Shown piece after piece: positions 25,828-34,613 of a DNA stretch of 64,000 bases. This DNA comes from Bacteroidota bacterium (GTDB lineage: Bacteria; Bacteroidota; Bacteroidia; Bacteroidales; GCA-2748055), in contig JAHEEC010000002.1 in assembly GCA_024640885.1 (NCBI GenBank), forward strand, positions 34,066 through 98,065, given 5' to 3'. A model generated the notes under the pieces. The model did no database searches. It saw only the letters and a list, made by a program, of their open reading frames with translations, and was not told where the DNA came from. A program made the position numbers and the translations under genes. Numbering within the stretch: position 1 is the stretch's first letter; each line of letters opens with the position of its first letter.

Positions 25828-26307
25828 CTAGATCCAGGAGGTAGCCATCCAGCCCTCCATTTCGATGATTTCATCGTTTGTAAAAGGGGTGGTCATCCAT
25901 AATTCAAGGGGAAGGTCCATCCCTGTCATGCCTGTTTCAAAGGGTGTTTTCATCCAGGATTCGACCTCCTGATTCTCTTCAAGATCCCTGTATTCAAATG
26001 GAGCAGTCATCCAATTTTCAAGGGTCATCTGCTGTTCATAAATGACTTCCACACGGTTTGTTCTAATGGTTCTGATGATCACGGGATTTTCATTGGTTTC
26101 TTCTGAATCCCTGATGGTCCAGCCCTGAAGATCATACATCCAGTTTTCTACCCTGCTCTTTTCTTTGTAGTTATGATTCACGGTTATCATTTCAACCTGG
26201 GGGTTTCTCTTCTGGAAAAACCTCTCTTTTATCAAGCGGAGTTGTCCGAAGGAACTGGTGCCAAGTGCGACCAGTGCGATGCTCAAGATAATTTTTGTTG
26301 TTTTCAT
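25828..26307 (-). CDS. Exported WM-repeat protein B (unrecognised family)
   Basis: 159 residues. The signal peptide MKTTKIILSIALVALGTSSFGQ is almost the same as that of protein C. A middle region (R-I-RTIRTNRVEVIYEQQ) precedes three 19-residue repeats, LENWMTAPFE, VESWMKTPFE and LELWMTTPFT, and a C-terminal cap MEGWMATSWI; an extra VENWM lies near residue 50. Proteins B and C align along their length and are tandem paralogues. No catalytic motif is seen; the regular Trp-Met-x-x-Pro-Phe pattern suggests a structural or binding repeat. Confidence 0.65.
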   Translation of the reverse strand: MKTTKIILSIALVALGTSSFGQLRLIKERFFQKRNPQVEMITVNHNYKEKSRVENWMYDLQGWTIRDSEETNENPVIIRTIRTNRVEVIYEQQMTLENWMTAPFEYRDLEENQEVESWMKTPFETGMTGMDLPLELWMTTPFTNDEIIEMEGWMATSWI

Positions 26308-26357
26308 GACCCTTGCTTTTTCAGGTTATTGCGTCCGGTTTCGATTTTCCATATTTC

Positions 26358-26415
26358 GTGCCAAAGTTTGTAAAAAGCATAAAATCAGACAGTAAGGGTA
26401 ATATCAAGCGAATGT
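26358..26415 (-). promoter_or_regulatory. Two-box upstream element of WM-repeat gene B
   Basis: Box A (26358-26374) matches 14 of 17 bases with 27069-27085 upstream of gene C. Box B (26401-26415) matches 13 of 15 with 27112-27126. The spacer is 26 bases in both genes. Read on the minus strand, box B (ACATTCGCTTGATAT) comes first and box A (TTTACAAACTTTGGCAC) lies 50 bases before the ATG. Box A may hold the -7 region; box B could be an activator site. Confidence 0.55.
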
Positions 26416-26548
26416 CAATGGAGATTAATTCTGAACGTTAGTATGACATAGGCGTTCGAAATCGTACACCTGAAATGGCCGTATGTACCCTGGACAGGAC
26501 ATGGGCTCTGGCACTCACCGGTATGGAGTTGGTAAATTTGTAATGGAA

Positions 26549-27028
26549 TCAGTACCAGGTACTGGTCATCCAATCCTCAATTTCTATGACCTCGGCACTC
26601 TCGAAAGGGCTTGTCATCCAGGATTCCACGACCAGGTCAGTCTCAATCTTACTGGTTTCAAACGGGGCAGCCATCCATGGTTCCAGTGCGAGTTCCGCTT
26701 CATTCAATTCTTTTTCAAAGGGTACAATCATCCATCCCTCTAATTCCAGGTTGCCTTCATAAACCACATCTGCTTCTTCTACAAAAATGGTTCTGGCCAC
26801 CATGGGGGATTCATATACATTCCAGGATGTTTTAAGACTGGATCTCCCATCTGGGTTATGCTTCCAGATATCGATGCGGCTATTTTCTGTATGATTTTCA
26901 GCCAGGAAGGACTGAACCTGCTGGGTATGACTGGGGAAAAACCTCTCCATGGAAAAGGTCTGTTGACCATATACTGCAGTTGCCAAGGCAACCAGAACGA
27001 TGCTTAAAATCAATTTTGTTGTTTTCAT
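26549..27028 (-). CDS. Exported WM-repeat protein C (unrecognised family)
   Basis: 159 residues, a paralogue of the next gene downstream. Signal peptide MKTTKLILSIVLVALATAVYGQ; a middle region with SPMVARTIFVEEADVVYEG; then repeats LEGWMIVPFE, LEPWMAAPFE and VESWMTSPFE at 19-residue spacing and the cap IEDWMTSTWY. The mature protein is acidic. No terminator is obvious after its stop. It is divergent from the head-GIN lipoprotein gene across a 283-base gap holding the regulatory boxes and palindromes. Confidence 0.65.
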   Translation of the reverse strand: MKTTKLILSIVLVALATAVYGQQTFSMERFFPSHTQQVQSFLAENHTENSRIDIWKHNPDGRSSLKTSWNVYESPMVARTIFVEEADVVYEGNLELEGWMIVPFEKELNEAELALEPWMAAPFETSKIETDLVVESWMTSPFESAEVIEIEDWMTSTWY

Positions 27029-27068
27029 GATCTTGTGTATTCAACCAGATATTAATGTTTCACAACTT

Positions 27069-27126
27069 GTGCCAAACTATGTAAAGGTCAATATAACAAT
27101 AACTTGGATGCATATCAGGCAAATGT
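27069..27126 (-). promoter_or_regulatory. Two-box upstream element of WM-repeat gene C
   Basis: Counterpart of the element before gene B, with the same 26-base spacing. On the minus strand it reads ACATTTGCCTGATAT (box B, 27126-27112) and TTTACATAGTTTGGCAC (box A, 27085-27069), 40 bases before the ATG. Here a TTG lies 17 bases before TAGTTTGG, a near match to the Bacteroidota -33/-7 promoter. Confidence 0.6.
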
Positions 27127-27141
27127 TAATTTGTGATAAAT

Positions 27142-27179
27142 CTGCCCGGAACCGGGACAGTGATGTTCGCCTGCGAACA
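27142..27179 (+). promoter_or_regulatory. Paired inverted repeats between divergent genes
   Basis: Two small inverted repeats lie side by side: CTG-CCCGG-AA-CCGGG-A-CAG (27142-27160) and TGTTCGC-CT-GCGAACA (27164-27179). They sit just beyond box B of gene C and about 130 bases before the head-GIN gene. No T-run follows either, so operator sites are more likely than terminators. Confidence 0.35.
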
Positions 27180-27311
27180 ACGGGTTTATCTCCTTGTTTG
27201 ACCTGGTGAAGAGGCTCGGTCTTTTTTCATCCTGGCGGTGCATCTTTTACATTTTAGTGTTGTCCTTTAGATCAAGGAAAGAGAGTTTGGTTTAATTAAA
27301 GGTCAACAGAG

Positions 27312-28211
27312 ATGAAAAAATTCATGATCATTGGAGTCATTGTATGGATGGGAGCAATGACGGGGTGTTATTATAACGGTCCTTGCCTGGACGGCAATGG
27401 TCCCTCGGTTGCAGAGACCCGTGCCACCGGTAATTTTACCGGGATAAACAATACGGGCTCCTTTAGCGTATTTGTTTCCAGGTCCGATGAATTTAGCGTT
27501 GAGGTGGTGGCCCAGGAGAACCTGCTTCCAATCATCGAAACCTACGTATCGGGATATACCCTGATCATAGAGACGAAAAACGGTACCTGTTTCAGGTCAG
27601 ATCTGCCTGTTGAAGTCTATGTGACCCTGCCAGAACTGGAAGTATTGAAGCTCTCCGGATCAGGTAAGCTGATCGCTGATATTGCGGAGAATCCGGTTTT
27701 CGAGTGTTCTAACTCGGGCTCGGGTTTTGTTGGCGTAGATACGGTTTATGCGGCAATCCTATCCATCGGGAATTCTGGATCGGGAACGGTAAATGTGCTG
27801 GAATCGCATGTGAGTGATATGAACCTGGTTCAGTCCGGTTCAGGCACCATTGAGTCGGGAATCGCTTATGGAACTGAAGAGGTTACCATTCGTCACAGCT
27901 CATCGGGCCGTGTAAAAGCAAACCTGGTCGATGGCAGCCTGATAAGTGCAACCATGAGCGGATCCGGAAGTATTGTCCTTGCGGGGGATTTAAACAGGGC
28001 GGATTATACCCTGAATTCATCCGGCAGGATCGATGCGCTCGAACTTGTGGCTGCGGATGTGAAAGCAAAAAACACCGGTTCAGGGACGATCTTTCTCTGG
28101 GCCACAGAGCTCCTTCATGCCACCATTACCGGTTCGGGAAATATTTTGTACCGCGGACAACCTACCATTAGCTTCCAGATCACCGGGTCAGGGAGCCTGA
28201 GGCCCTATTAG
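27312..28211 (+). CDS. Head-GIN (DUF2807) lipoprotein
   Basis: 299 residues with a lipoprotein signal (MKKFMIIGVIVWMGAMTGC, Cys19). The mature part is a right-handed beta-helix-like array rich in short SGSG turns (LSGSGKL, SNSGSG, NSGSGTV, MSGSGSI, NTGSGTI, ITGSGNI), as in the putative auto-transporter adhesin head-GIN domain found widely in Bacteroidota. It starts VAETRATGNFTGINN, the common entry of the fold. The precise role is unknown; surface or periplasmic adhesion is assumed for the family. It stands alone, convergent with rsmI. Confidence 0.85.
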   Translation: MKKFMIIGVIVWMGAMTGCYYNGPCLDGNGPSVAETRATGNFTGINNTGSFSVFVSRSDEFSVEVVAQENLLPIIETYVSGYTLIIETKNGTCFRSDLPVEVYVTLPELEVLKLSGSGKLIADIAENPVFECSNSGSGFVGVDTVYAAILSIGNSGSGTVNVLESHVSDMNLVQSGSGTIESGIAYGTEEVTIRHSSSGRVKANLVDGSLISATMSGSGSIVLAGDLNRADYTLNSSGRIDALELVAADVKAKNTGSGTIFLWATELLHATITGSGNILYRGQPTISFQITGSGSLRPY

Positions 28212-28229
28212 GTCCGTGATAAACAGGGA

Positions 28230-28901
28230 TTATTTGAATCCGTCAACGATCAGAACGATCTCACCCTTCACCACGCCCTGGCTGAAGTGTTCCGCCAGCC
28301 AGCCCAGGGTACCTCTTACGGTCTCCTCGTGAATCTTGGTTAGTTCCCGGGAGACCGAAGCTTTTCTCTCAGGACCAAAATATTCGGATAATTGCACCAG
28401 CGTCTTGACAAGCCTGAAGGGCGATTCATAGAGGATGATGGTCCGGGGTTCCGATGACAGTTCCTTGAGTTTCGTCTGCCTTCCTTTTTTCTGGGGTAAA
28501 AAACCCTCAAAAATGAACCGGTCTGACGGCAGGCCGGAATTGACAAGCGCAGGGATAAATGCTGTAGCCCCGGGAAGGGTTTCCACTGCCACACCCTTTT
28601 CAATGCATTCCCTAACAAGGAGGAATCCCGGATCGGAGATACCCGGTGTGCCGGCATCTGTGATAAGCGCCATGGAGACACCACCCTGGATCCTCTGCAC
28701 GAGCGATTCCAGTGTTCGATGTTCATTGAACTTGTGATGGGATTGAACCGGTTTACTGATTTGAAAATGTTTCAGGAGTATCCCTGATTTCCTTGTATCT
28801 TCCGCCAGCACAAGATCCACCTGCTTCAAAACCTCCAGGGCCCTCAGGGTGATGTCCCCCAGGTTTCCGATGGGGGTGGGTACCAGGTAGAGTTTTGACA
28901 T
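28230..28901 (-). CDS. rsmI: 16S rRNA (cytidine1402-2'-O)-methyltransferase
   Basis: 223 residues of the tetrapyrrole-methylase fold. Motifs: KLYLVPTPIGNLGDITLRAL at the N-terminus, DTRKSGILLKHF, ALITDAGTPGISDPGFLLV (SAM/substrate loop), and EGFLPQKKGR. It lacks the C-terminal extension of the E. coli protein, as is common in this phylum. It follows an uncharacterised gene after one base and probably shares its transcript. Confidence 0.95.
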   Translation of the reverse strand: MSKLYLVPTPIGNLGDITLRALEVLKQVDLVLAEDTRKSGILLKHFQISKPVQSHHKFNEHRTLESLVQRIQGGVSMALITDAGTPGISDPGFLLVRECIEKGVAVETLPGATAFIPALVNSGLPSDRFIFEGFLPQKKGRQTKLKELSSEPRTIILYESPFRLVKTLVQLSEYFGPERKASVSRELTKIHEETVRGTLGWLAEHFSQGVVKGEIVLIVDGFK

Positions 28902-28902
28902 T

Positions 28903-29634
28903 TTATTGCTTTACATACCTCCGCTTGATCAATCCCGAAAGGATCTCAACGCCGCCATGGTCCATGGAACCGCTGAAATGCGACTCAAGCAGGCCATGTG
29001 CCTTATGATAATCACCAGCAGTTTCCAGGCTGGTGAGCAGGAAGCTGAATTTTTCCGTGTCACCGTTAAATAATTCCCTGATGATCAGGAACCGATCGTT
29101 GATTCCCATATTCCGTGCGATGTTATCGATAGGTGGTCCCGTCAGTTTTGAATCCAGGAGTTTGACCCTTTGTCCGGCCAGGTTTTCATTAATGCTTGAT
29201 TCGGCAGAGAATTTTTCGGCAAGTATTTCGGCCTCTTTTCTGGTCGCCTGTCGGGGAGAGCTCTTCACTTCATCGGGCTGCCTGACCTCCTCTTCCAGGT
29301 TTTCCTCAGGGACCTGTTTTACCTCTTTCTGCGATTGCTCCTCAGCAACTTGTTTGACCTCAGGTGCCGGTTTAATCTCCTGCCTGGGATCTGCCTCCGG
29401 GACAGGGTCAGGATCCATCACTGGAGCAGGTATTTCGGGTTTTTCGGGAGCAAATAACTCATTTAATCTGTCGGCCTTGATCATGGTTAAAATCTCATAG
29501 ACATTTCTCAGCTTTGAGAGCGCCAGGTCAAGTTCAATGGCAGATCCATCCCTAGAATTTTGAAGGTTCCCGACCAATTTTTCTATATCTTGTATATCTT
29601 TAGTCAGGATTTCTATGGTGTATCTTATTTCCAT
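28903..29634 (-). CDS. Conserved-looking hypothetical with acidic spacer
   Basis: 243 residues from ATG 29634 (MEIRYTIEI); 12 more are possible from 29670. Three parts: a helical N-terminus (1-60) likely to form a coiled coil; a Pro/Glu/Lys-rich spacer (about 62-145) with repeats such as EVKQVAEE and EVKQVPEE; and a helical C-terminal domain (NMGINDRFLIIRELFNGD...FSFLLTSLE). I know this C-terminal pattern from Bacteroidota hypotheticals but can assign no function. No signal peptide is seen, so it is probably cytosolic. TAGTTTTG on the minus strand at 29675-29668 could be its -7 box. Confidence 0.65.
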   Translation of the reverse strand: MEIRYTIEILTKDIQDIEKLVGNLQNSRDGSAIELDLALSKLRNVYEILTMIKADRLNELFAPEKPEIPAPVMDPDPVPEADPRQEIKPAPEVKQVAEEQSQKEVKQVPEENLEEEVRQPDEVKSSPRQATRKEAEILAEKFSAESSINENLAGQRVKLLDSKLTGPPIDNIARNMGINDRFLIIRELFNGDTEKFSFLLTSLETAGDYHKAHGLLESHFSGSMDHGGVEILSGLIKRRYVKQ

Positions 29635-29702
29635 AATATTTCTGCACTTTAGGTAATGGGGTCCATACAAAACTAACGATAATCTTCATATAATCTTATA
29701 TC

Positions 29703-30284
29703 ATGTTTCTTGAAAACACGGCAGGGAATGCTAATGGACAGGGTTGGATCGAGGTGATCACCGGCTCCATGTTTTCAGGAAAGACCGAAGAGCTGATCCG
29801 TCGATTGAAAAGGGCCAGGATTGCCAGGCAAAAAGTGGAGATTTTCAAGCCCAGGATCGAGGTGAGGTATTCAGTGGAGCAGGTGGTTTCCCATGATGAC
29901 AATGCCATCCACAGCACCCCTGTGGATTCCTCGGCCAACATAATTTTACTGGCAAGCGGGGTTGAAGTGGTGGGAATCGATGAAGCCCAGTTTTTTGATG
30001 ATGGATTGGTGGATGTATGCAACCAACTTGCAAACAGCGGGATACGTGTGATCATTGCCGGCCTGGATATGGATTACAGGGGGCTCCCTTTCGGCCCAAT
30101 GCCCAGGTTGATGTCCATCGCCGAGTATGTGACCAAGGTACATGCCATATGTGTAAGGTGTGGGAATCTGGCGAATTATACCCACCGTTTGTCGGAGGAT
30201 GACAAGTTGATTCTCCTTGGGGAAACAGATATTTATGAGCCGCTATGCAGGGTATGTTTTTCAAAAGGCAGTGTGAGAAGGTAA
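29703..30284 (+). CDS. tdk: Thymidine kinase
   Basis: Salvage kinase phosphorylating thymidine. 193 residues of the type II (TK1-like) fold: P-loop [17 protein letters not shown], Walker B-like [12 protein letters not shown] with the catalytic Glu, and a zinc-binding lasso domain with CVRCG and CRVCF. The substrate lasso is intact. It is divergent from the preceding hypothetical and six bases ahead of murF-alr. Confidence 0.95.
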   Translation: MFLENTAGNANGQGWIEVITGSMFSGKTEELIRRLKRARIARQKVEIFKPRIEVRYSVEQVVSHDDNAIHSTPVDSSANIILLASGVEVVGIDEAQFFDDGLVDVCNQLANSGIRVIIAGLDMDYRGLPFGPMPRLMSIAEYVTKVHAICVRCGNLANYTHRLSEDDKLILLGETDIYEPLCRVCFSKGSVRR

Positions 30285-30290
30285 TCAAAC

Positions 30291-32747
30291 ATGGGATTTG
30301 AATTGACGCTAGGCGAAATAGGCAACCTCATTGAAGGTTCCATTCACGGATCAGGCAATCTAACTGTTTCGGAACTGGCCATCGACAGCAGAACTCTGGC
30401 ACCTTCCGGTTCGACGCTTTTTGTGGCACTGGTTGGAGATCAGCATGACGGACATGATTATATCGGGGAGCTGTACAACAGGGGAGTCAGGGCTTTCCTG
30501 GTATCACGCCTGCCGGTTCTGTCGGCGTACCCGGGAGCGGGATTCTGCAAGGTTGACAATACATTGAACGGCTTACAGGGCCTCGCGGCAGCCAGGAGGA
30601 GGGCTTACAAGGGTGTGGTGGCCGCCATTGCCGGGAGTAACGGAAAAACCATTATCAAAGAGTGGATCTTCCAATGTTTGAATGATCCCCTGAATATCCA
30701 CCGAAGCCCCAAAAGTTACAACAGCCAGGTAGGAGTTCCACTTTCGGTCTGGATGACCGGGGAACAACATGACCTGGCAATCATAGAAGCGGGAATCTCC
30801 AGGCCAGGTGAGATGGAGAAGCTTCGGGCAATCATTCAACCCCGGGTAGGCTTGTTTACCAACCTGGGTGGCGCACACCAGGAGAATTTTAGTTCCCTTG
30901 AAGAGAAACTCACCCAGAAATTATTGCTGTTTCAAGATTGTGAGACAGTGATCTGTCGTGCTGACCAGAGGGTAGGAGCTACTTCCATCCGCTCTTTTCT
31001 GGAGGGGGCAAAGTTCAGGGTGGTTGACTGGAGCCTGGATGGAGAGGCCACCTACCGGTATATCAAAGGGGAGAGGTCAGACCTGTCCACCTCCATTACT
31101 GCCATGCTGCCCGCTGGCCCCATCAGTTTTACGTTGCCCTTTGTGGATGAAGCTTCCGTTGAGAATGCCCTTCACACCTTCACTTTTGCAATTGAGATGG
31201 GGCTGCCTGCTGAAAAAGCTGCCCTGAGGATCGGTTCCATTGAACCTGTATCGATGAGGATGGAGCTGTTGCAGGGGATCCAGGGGAGTGTGCTGATCAA
31301 TGATGCATACAATTCCGATACGGTGGGATTGTCTGCGGCACTTGACATGATGGATCAGCACGATCAAAAAAACGGGAAGGTGGTCATCCTTTCCGACCTG
31401 CTGCAGAGCGGATTGGAGGGGCATGCGCTCTATACCGGGATTGCAGAACTGTTTCAACGCAAGGGGATCGATCAGTTCATCGGGATCGGTCCTTCGCTTG
31501 CCCATTACAGGGCCCTTTTTCCCGATTCGGCACTTTTCTTCAATGATACCCAGGATTTTCTCAGGAGGATGGACAGGACCCTGTTCAGGGACAGGACCAT
31601 TTTGATCAAAGGGTCCAGAAAATTTGGATTTGAAAGGATCGCCGGGGAACTTCAGCTTAAAACCCATCAGACCCTTCTGGAGATCGATTTAAACGCAATG
31701 GTGCATAACCTCAATTATTTCAGATCGCTGCTGAATGAAGGGGTGAAGACCATGGTGATGGTAAAGGCGCTCTCTTACGGCAGCGGAAATGTGGAGGTTG
31801 CCAGGTTGTTGCAGTACCATAAAGTGGGCTACCTGGCTGTGGCTTTCATAGATGAGGGGGTTGAACTTCGCAATGCAGGCATCCACCTGCCTATCATGGT
31901 GATGAATCCCGATCCCGCCGGATTCGGTACAATGCTTGATTACCAGCTCGAACCGGAGGTATATGGTTTCAGGGGATTGCAAGCCCTCTATGAGATCATC
32001 CATTACCGGAGCCTGAAGCACTATCCAATCCACATTAAAGTGGATACCGGGATGCACCGGCTTGGATTCCAGGAAGATGAAATGGAAGAGCTGCTCCCCT
32101 GGCTCAGGCGCGAAGAGTTCCGGTTGACCACGCTCTTTACCCACCTGGCAGCCAGCGATGAGCCGGCCCACGATGAATTTACAAGGGAGCAGCAACGCAG
32201 GTTTGACCGGGTCGCTTCCATCATGGTCCGGGAGCTGGGACGGGGATTTCTTTCGCATATCCTCAATTCTGCGGGAATAGAAAGGTTCCCTGATGCACAA
32301 TACGATATGGTCAGACTTGGGATCGGGCTTCACGGAATTGGAATGGCAACCACTCTTCAGCCTGCGGGAACTTTTAAAACCACCATATCGCAGATCAGGA
32401 ACGTCAGGAAAGGGGAGACCATCGGTTATTCAAGGAGAGGAGTGGTCGGACGGGATAGCAGGATTGCCACTATTCCTGTGGGATATGCGGATGGACTGAA
32501 CCGCAACCTGGGAAATGGAGTGGGAAGTGTGTGGATCAACGGGACATTTGCACCCACCGTGGGGAATATATGCATGGACATGACCATGATTGATGTGACC
32601 GGTCTGGAGGTTGAGGAGGGCGTCCCGGTGGAGATTTTCGGAAAGCATCAACCGGTGGAGGTGCTGGCAAGGCAATCGGGGACCATTCCCTATGAAGTAC
32701 TCACCTCCATCCCGGAGCGCGTGAAAAGAGTATATTTGCAGGAATAA
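30291..32747 (+). CDS. murF-alr: Bifunctional UDP-MurNAc-tripeptide:D-Ala-D-Ala ligase / alanine racemase
   Basis: 818 residues joining two peptidoglycan enzymes. MurF (1-455) has the ATP loop AAIAGSNGKTIIKEW, EAGISRPGEMEKL, and INDAYNSDTVGLSAALDMM. The racemase (from about 460, LLEIDLNAMVHNLNYFRSLL) has the PLP lysine in MVMVKALSYGSG (near 491) and the GYSRRGVVGRDSRIATIPVGYADG strand with the second catalytic region. Such fusions are widespread in Bacteroidota and link D-alanine supply to its use; ddl elsewhere in this window makes the dipeptide. Three bases separate it from the glycosyltransferase gene. Confidence 0.94.
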   Translation: MGFELTLGEIGNLIEGSIHGSGNLTVSELAIDSRTLAPSGSTLFVALVGDQHDGHDYIGELYNRGVRAFLVSRLPVLSAYPGAGFCKVDNTLNGLQGLAAARRRAYKGVVAAIAGSNGKTIIKEWIFQCLNDPLNIHRSPKSYNSQVGVPLSVWMTGEQHDLAIIEAGISRPGEMEKLRAIIQPRVGLFTNLGGAHQENFSSLEEKLTQKLLLFQDCETVICRADQRVGATSIRSFLEGAKFRVVDWSLDGEATYRYIKGERSDLSTSITAMLPAGPISFTLPFVDEASVENALHTFTFAIEMGLPAEKAALRIGSIEPVSMRMELLQGIQGSVLINDAYNSDTVGLSAALDMMDQHDQKNGKVVILSDLLQSGLEGHALYTGIAELFQRKGIDQFIGIGPSLAHYRALFPDSALFFNDTQDFLRRMDRTLFRDRTILIKGSRKFGFERIAGELQLKTHQTLLEIDLNAMVHNLNYFRSLLNEGVKTMVMVKALSYGSGNVEVARLLQYHKVGYLAVAFIDEGVELRNAGIHLPIMVMNPDPAGFGTMLDYQLEPEVYGFRGLQALYEIIHYRSLKHYPIHIKVDTGMHRLGFQEDEMEELLPWLRREEFRLTTLFTHLAASDEPAHDEFTREQQRRFDRVASIMVRELGRGFLSHILNSAGIERFPDAQYDMVRLGIGLHGIGMATTLQPAGTFKTTISQIRNVRKGETIGYSRRGVVGRDSRIATIPVGYADGLNRNLGNGVGSVWINGTFAPTVGNICMDMTMIDVTGLEVEEGVPVEIFGKHQPVEVLARQSGTIPYEVLTSIPERVKRVYLQE

Positions 32748-32749
32748 TT

Positions 32750-34606
32750 ATGAAGGTACGTATCTCAGCTGTCATCATCACCTATAATGAGGAACGGAAC
32801 ATTCAGCGGTGCCTGGAATCCCTGGAAGGCGTTGCGGATGAGATTGTCATTGTGGACAGCTACTCCACCGACCGGACCGAGGAGCTGAGCAGATCCTTCA
32901 ATGTGAAGTTCATCAGGCACAGGTTCACAGGCCACATTGAGCAGAAGAACTGGGCCATCCTCCAGGCAAGTTTCCCTTACATTCTTTCCCTTGATGCAGA
33001 CGAAGCGCTCTCAGCCGAGTTAAGGGCATCCATTTTAAAGGTGAAGGAGAACTGGACCCATGACGGATATTATTTTAACAGGCTCACCAATTATTGCGGG
33101 AAGTGGATCAGGCACACCAGCTGGTATCCTTCGCGGAAACTGAGATTATGGGATGCCAGGAAGGGGAACTGGGGCGGATTTAATCCACATGACAGGTTCT
33201 ACCTGAGAAGAGGAGCCACCAGGATGTTTCTCAAAGGAAACATCTTTCATTATTCTTACTACACGATCAGTGAGCACCTGGTTCAAATCAATAAATTCTC
33301 CACCATTCTGGCCCGTTCCTATTATGAGCGCGGGAGAAGGGTCTATTTCTTCAGCATCGTGCTTCATCCGCTCTGGAGGTTTATCAAGGATTTCTTCATT
33401 AAAACAGGTTTCCTGGACGGGTATTACGGATTCATAGTAAGTGTGAATTCGGCCCATGAGGTATTCCTGAAGTATGTGAAGCTCAATAACATCTATATTG
33501 ATGAGAGCAGGTCCCAGAAACAAACTGTATGCTTTTTCAACACCATGAAAACCTGGGGAGGTGGTGAGAAATGGCATTTTGATGTGGCTTCCTACCTGTT
33601 GAAAAACAACCGCAAGGTCCTGCTGGTCTCATCCCATGGAAGTCCCCTGTTTGAAAAACTTCACAAGATCGGGATCACGGGCTACGGGATCCGCATCGCA
33701 AACCTGAGTTTCTTAAATCCATTAAAGGTTTACAGGGTGGTAAGGATCTTCAGGAGAGAAAACGTGGGCGTGCTTGTGACCAACCTTTCCGGCGATATGA
33801 AGATTGCCAGCATTGCCGGCAGGATCGCCGGCGTGCCAAAGATCATCTATCGGAGGGGCAGCGCCATACCCATCAGAAACTCTCCCATCAACCGCCATCT
33901 TTTCAGGAATGTAATCACCAATATCCTGGCCAACTCCATGGAGACCAAAAGGACGATCCTTGCCAACAACAGTTCCCTTGTTCCGGACGAGAAGATCAAG
34001 GTCATTTACAATGGAGTTTACCTGCCAAGGTACTCCATGTCCGCTGAACCGATTTACAAAGCGAGGGAGGGTGAGATCGTGCTGGGAAGTGCGGGCCGTT
34101 TGTCAGAGGAAAAAGGACATTTCTATCTTCTAGAGATGATGCAGCTCCTCGTGGACAATGGATTGAAATTTAAATTATTGATCGCCGGGGAAGGAAGGCT
34201 TTATCAGACCTTGCAAAAACGGGCAAGAAAACTGGGGGTTGATGACAGGGTTGAGTTTCTGGGGTTTGTGGAGGATATGCCAGCCTTTTTTCAATCCCTG
34301 GATATTTTCCTGCTCTCCTCCCATTATGAGGGGTTCGGTTATGTCATTGCGGAGGCAATGGCAAGCAGGAAACCCGTGGTGGCTTTTGATATCAAATCTT
34401 CGGCGGAGATTATTAAAGATGGCGAGACAGGGTATATCACTGAACCGAATAATGTCCGGAAGATGGCTGAGCGCGTCATTCAACTGGCAGGGGATAAATC
34501 ACTCAGGGAGAGGATGGGAAATAAGGGCAGGCATCGGGTGGAGGAGTTATTTTCCTTTGAGAAAAACCAGAAGGAGGTACTTGACCTGATTAACCTGGTC
34601 CCGTGA
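32750..34606 (+). CDS. Two-domain glycosyltransferase (GT2 fused to GT4)
   Basis: 618 residues. Residues 1-250 are a WaaE/KdtX-like GT2 domain: AVIITYNEERNIQRCLESL, IVIVDSYSTDRTEEL, the metal site ILSLDADEALS, and WYPSRKLRLWDARKGNWGG. Residues 258-618 are a GT-B family 4 enzyme: FFNTMKTWGGGEKWHFDVA, VIYNGVYLP, LLIAGEGRL, VEFLGFVEDM and the donor-binding SSHYEGFGYVIAEAMASRKP. Such domains are commonly encoded separately. The LpxL-like gene next door (convergent) suggests lipid A/LPS core assembly. It is probably co-transcribed with tdk and murF-alr. Confidence 0.85.
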   Translation: MKVRISAVIITYNEERNIQRCLESLEGVADEIVIVDSYSTDRTEELSRSFNVKFIRHRFTGHIEQKNWAILQASFPYILSLDADEALSAELRASILKVKENWTHDGYYFNRLTNYCGKWIRHTSWYPSRKLRLWDARKGNWGGFNPHDRFYLRRGATRMFLKGNIFHYSYYTISEHLVQINKFSTILARSYYERGRRVYFFSIVLHPLWRFIKDFFIKTGFLDGYYGFIVSVNSAHEVFLKYVKLNNIYIDESRSQKQTVCFFNTMKTWGGGEKWHFDVASYLLKNNRKVLLVSSHGSPLFEKLHKIGITGYGIRIANLSFLNPLKVYRVVRIFRRENVGVLVTNLSGDMKIASIAGRIAGVPKIIYRRGSAIPIRNSPINRHLFRNVITNILANSMETKRTILANNSSLVPDEKIKVIYNGVYLPRYSMSAEPIYKAREGEIVLGSAGRLSEEKGHFYLLEMMQLLVDNGLKFKLLIAGEGRLYQTLQKRARKLGVDDRVEFLGFVEDMPAFFQSLDIFLLSSHYEGFGYVIAEAMASRKPVVAFDIKSSAEIIKDGETGYITEPNNVRKMAERVIQLAGDKSLRERMGNKGRHRVEELFSFEKNQKEVLDLINLVP

Positions 34607-34613
34607 AAACAAC

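Noticed and set aside
25212..27028. Regular repeats considered as a CRISPR array or minisatellite
   Set aside because: The 57-base period is in frame, encodes protein repeats, and the units lack constant-repeat/variable-spacer structure.
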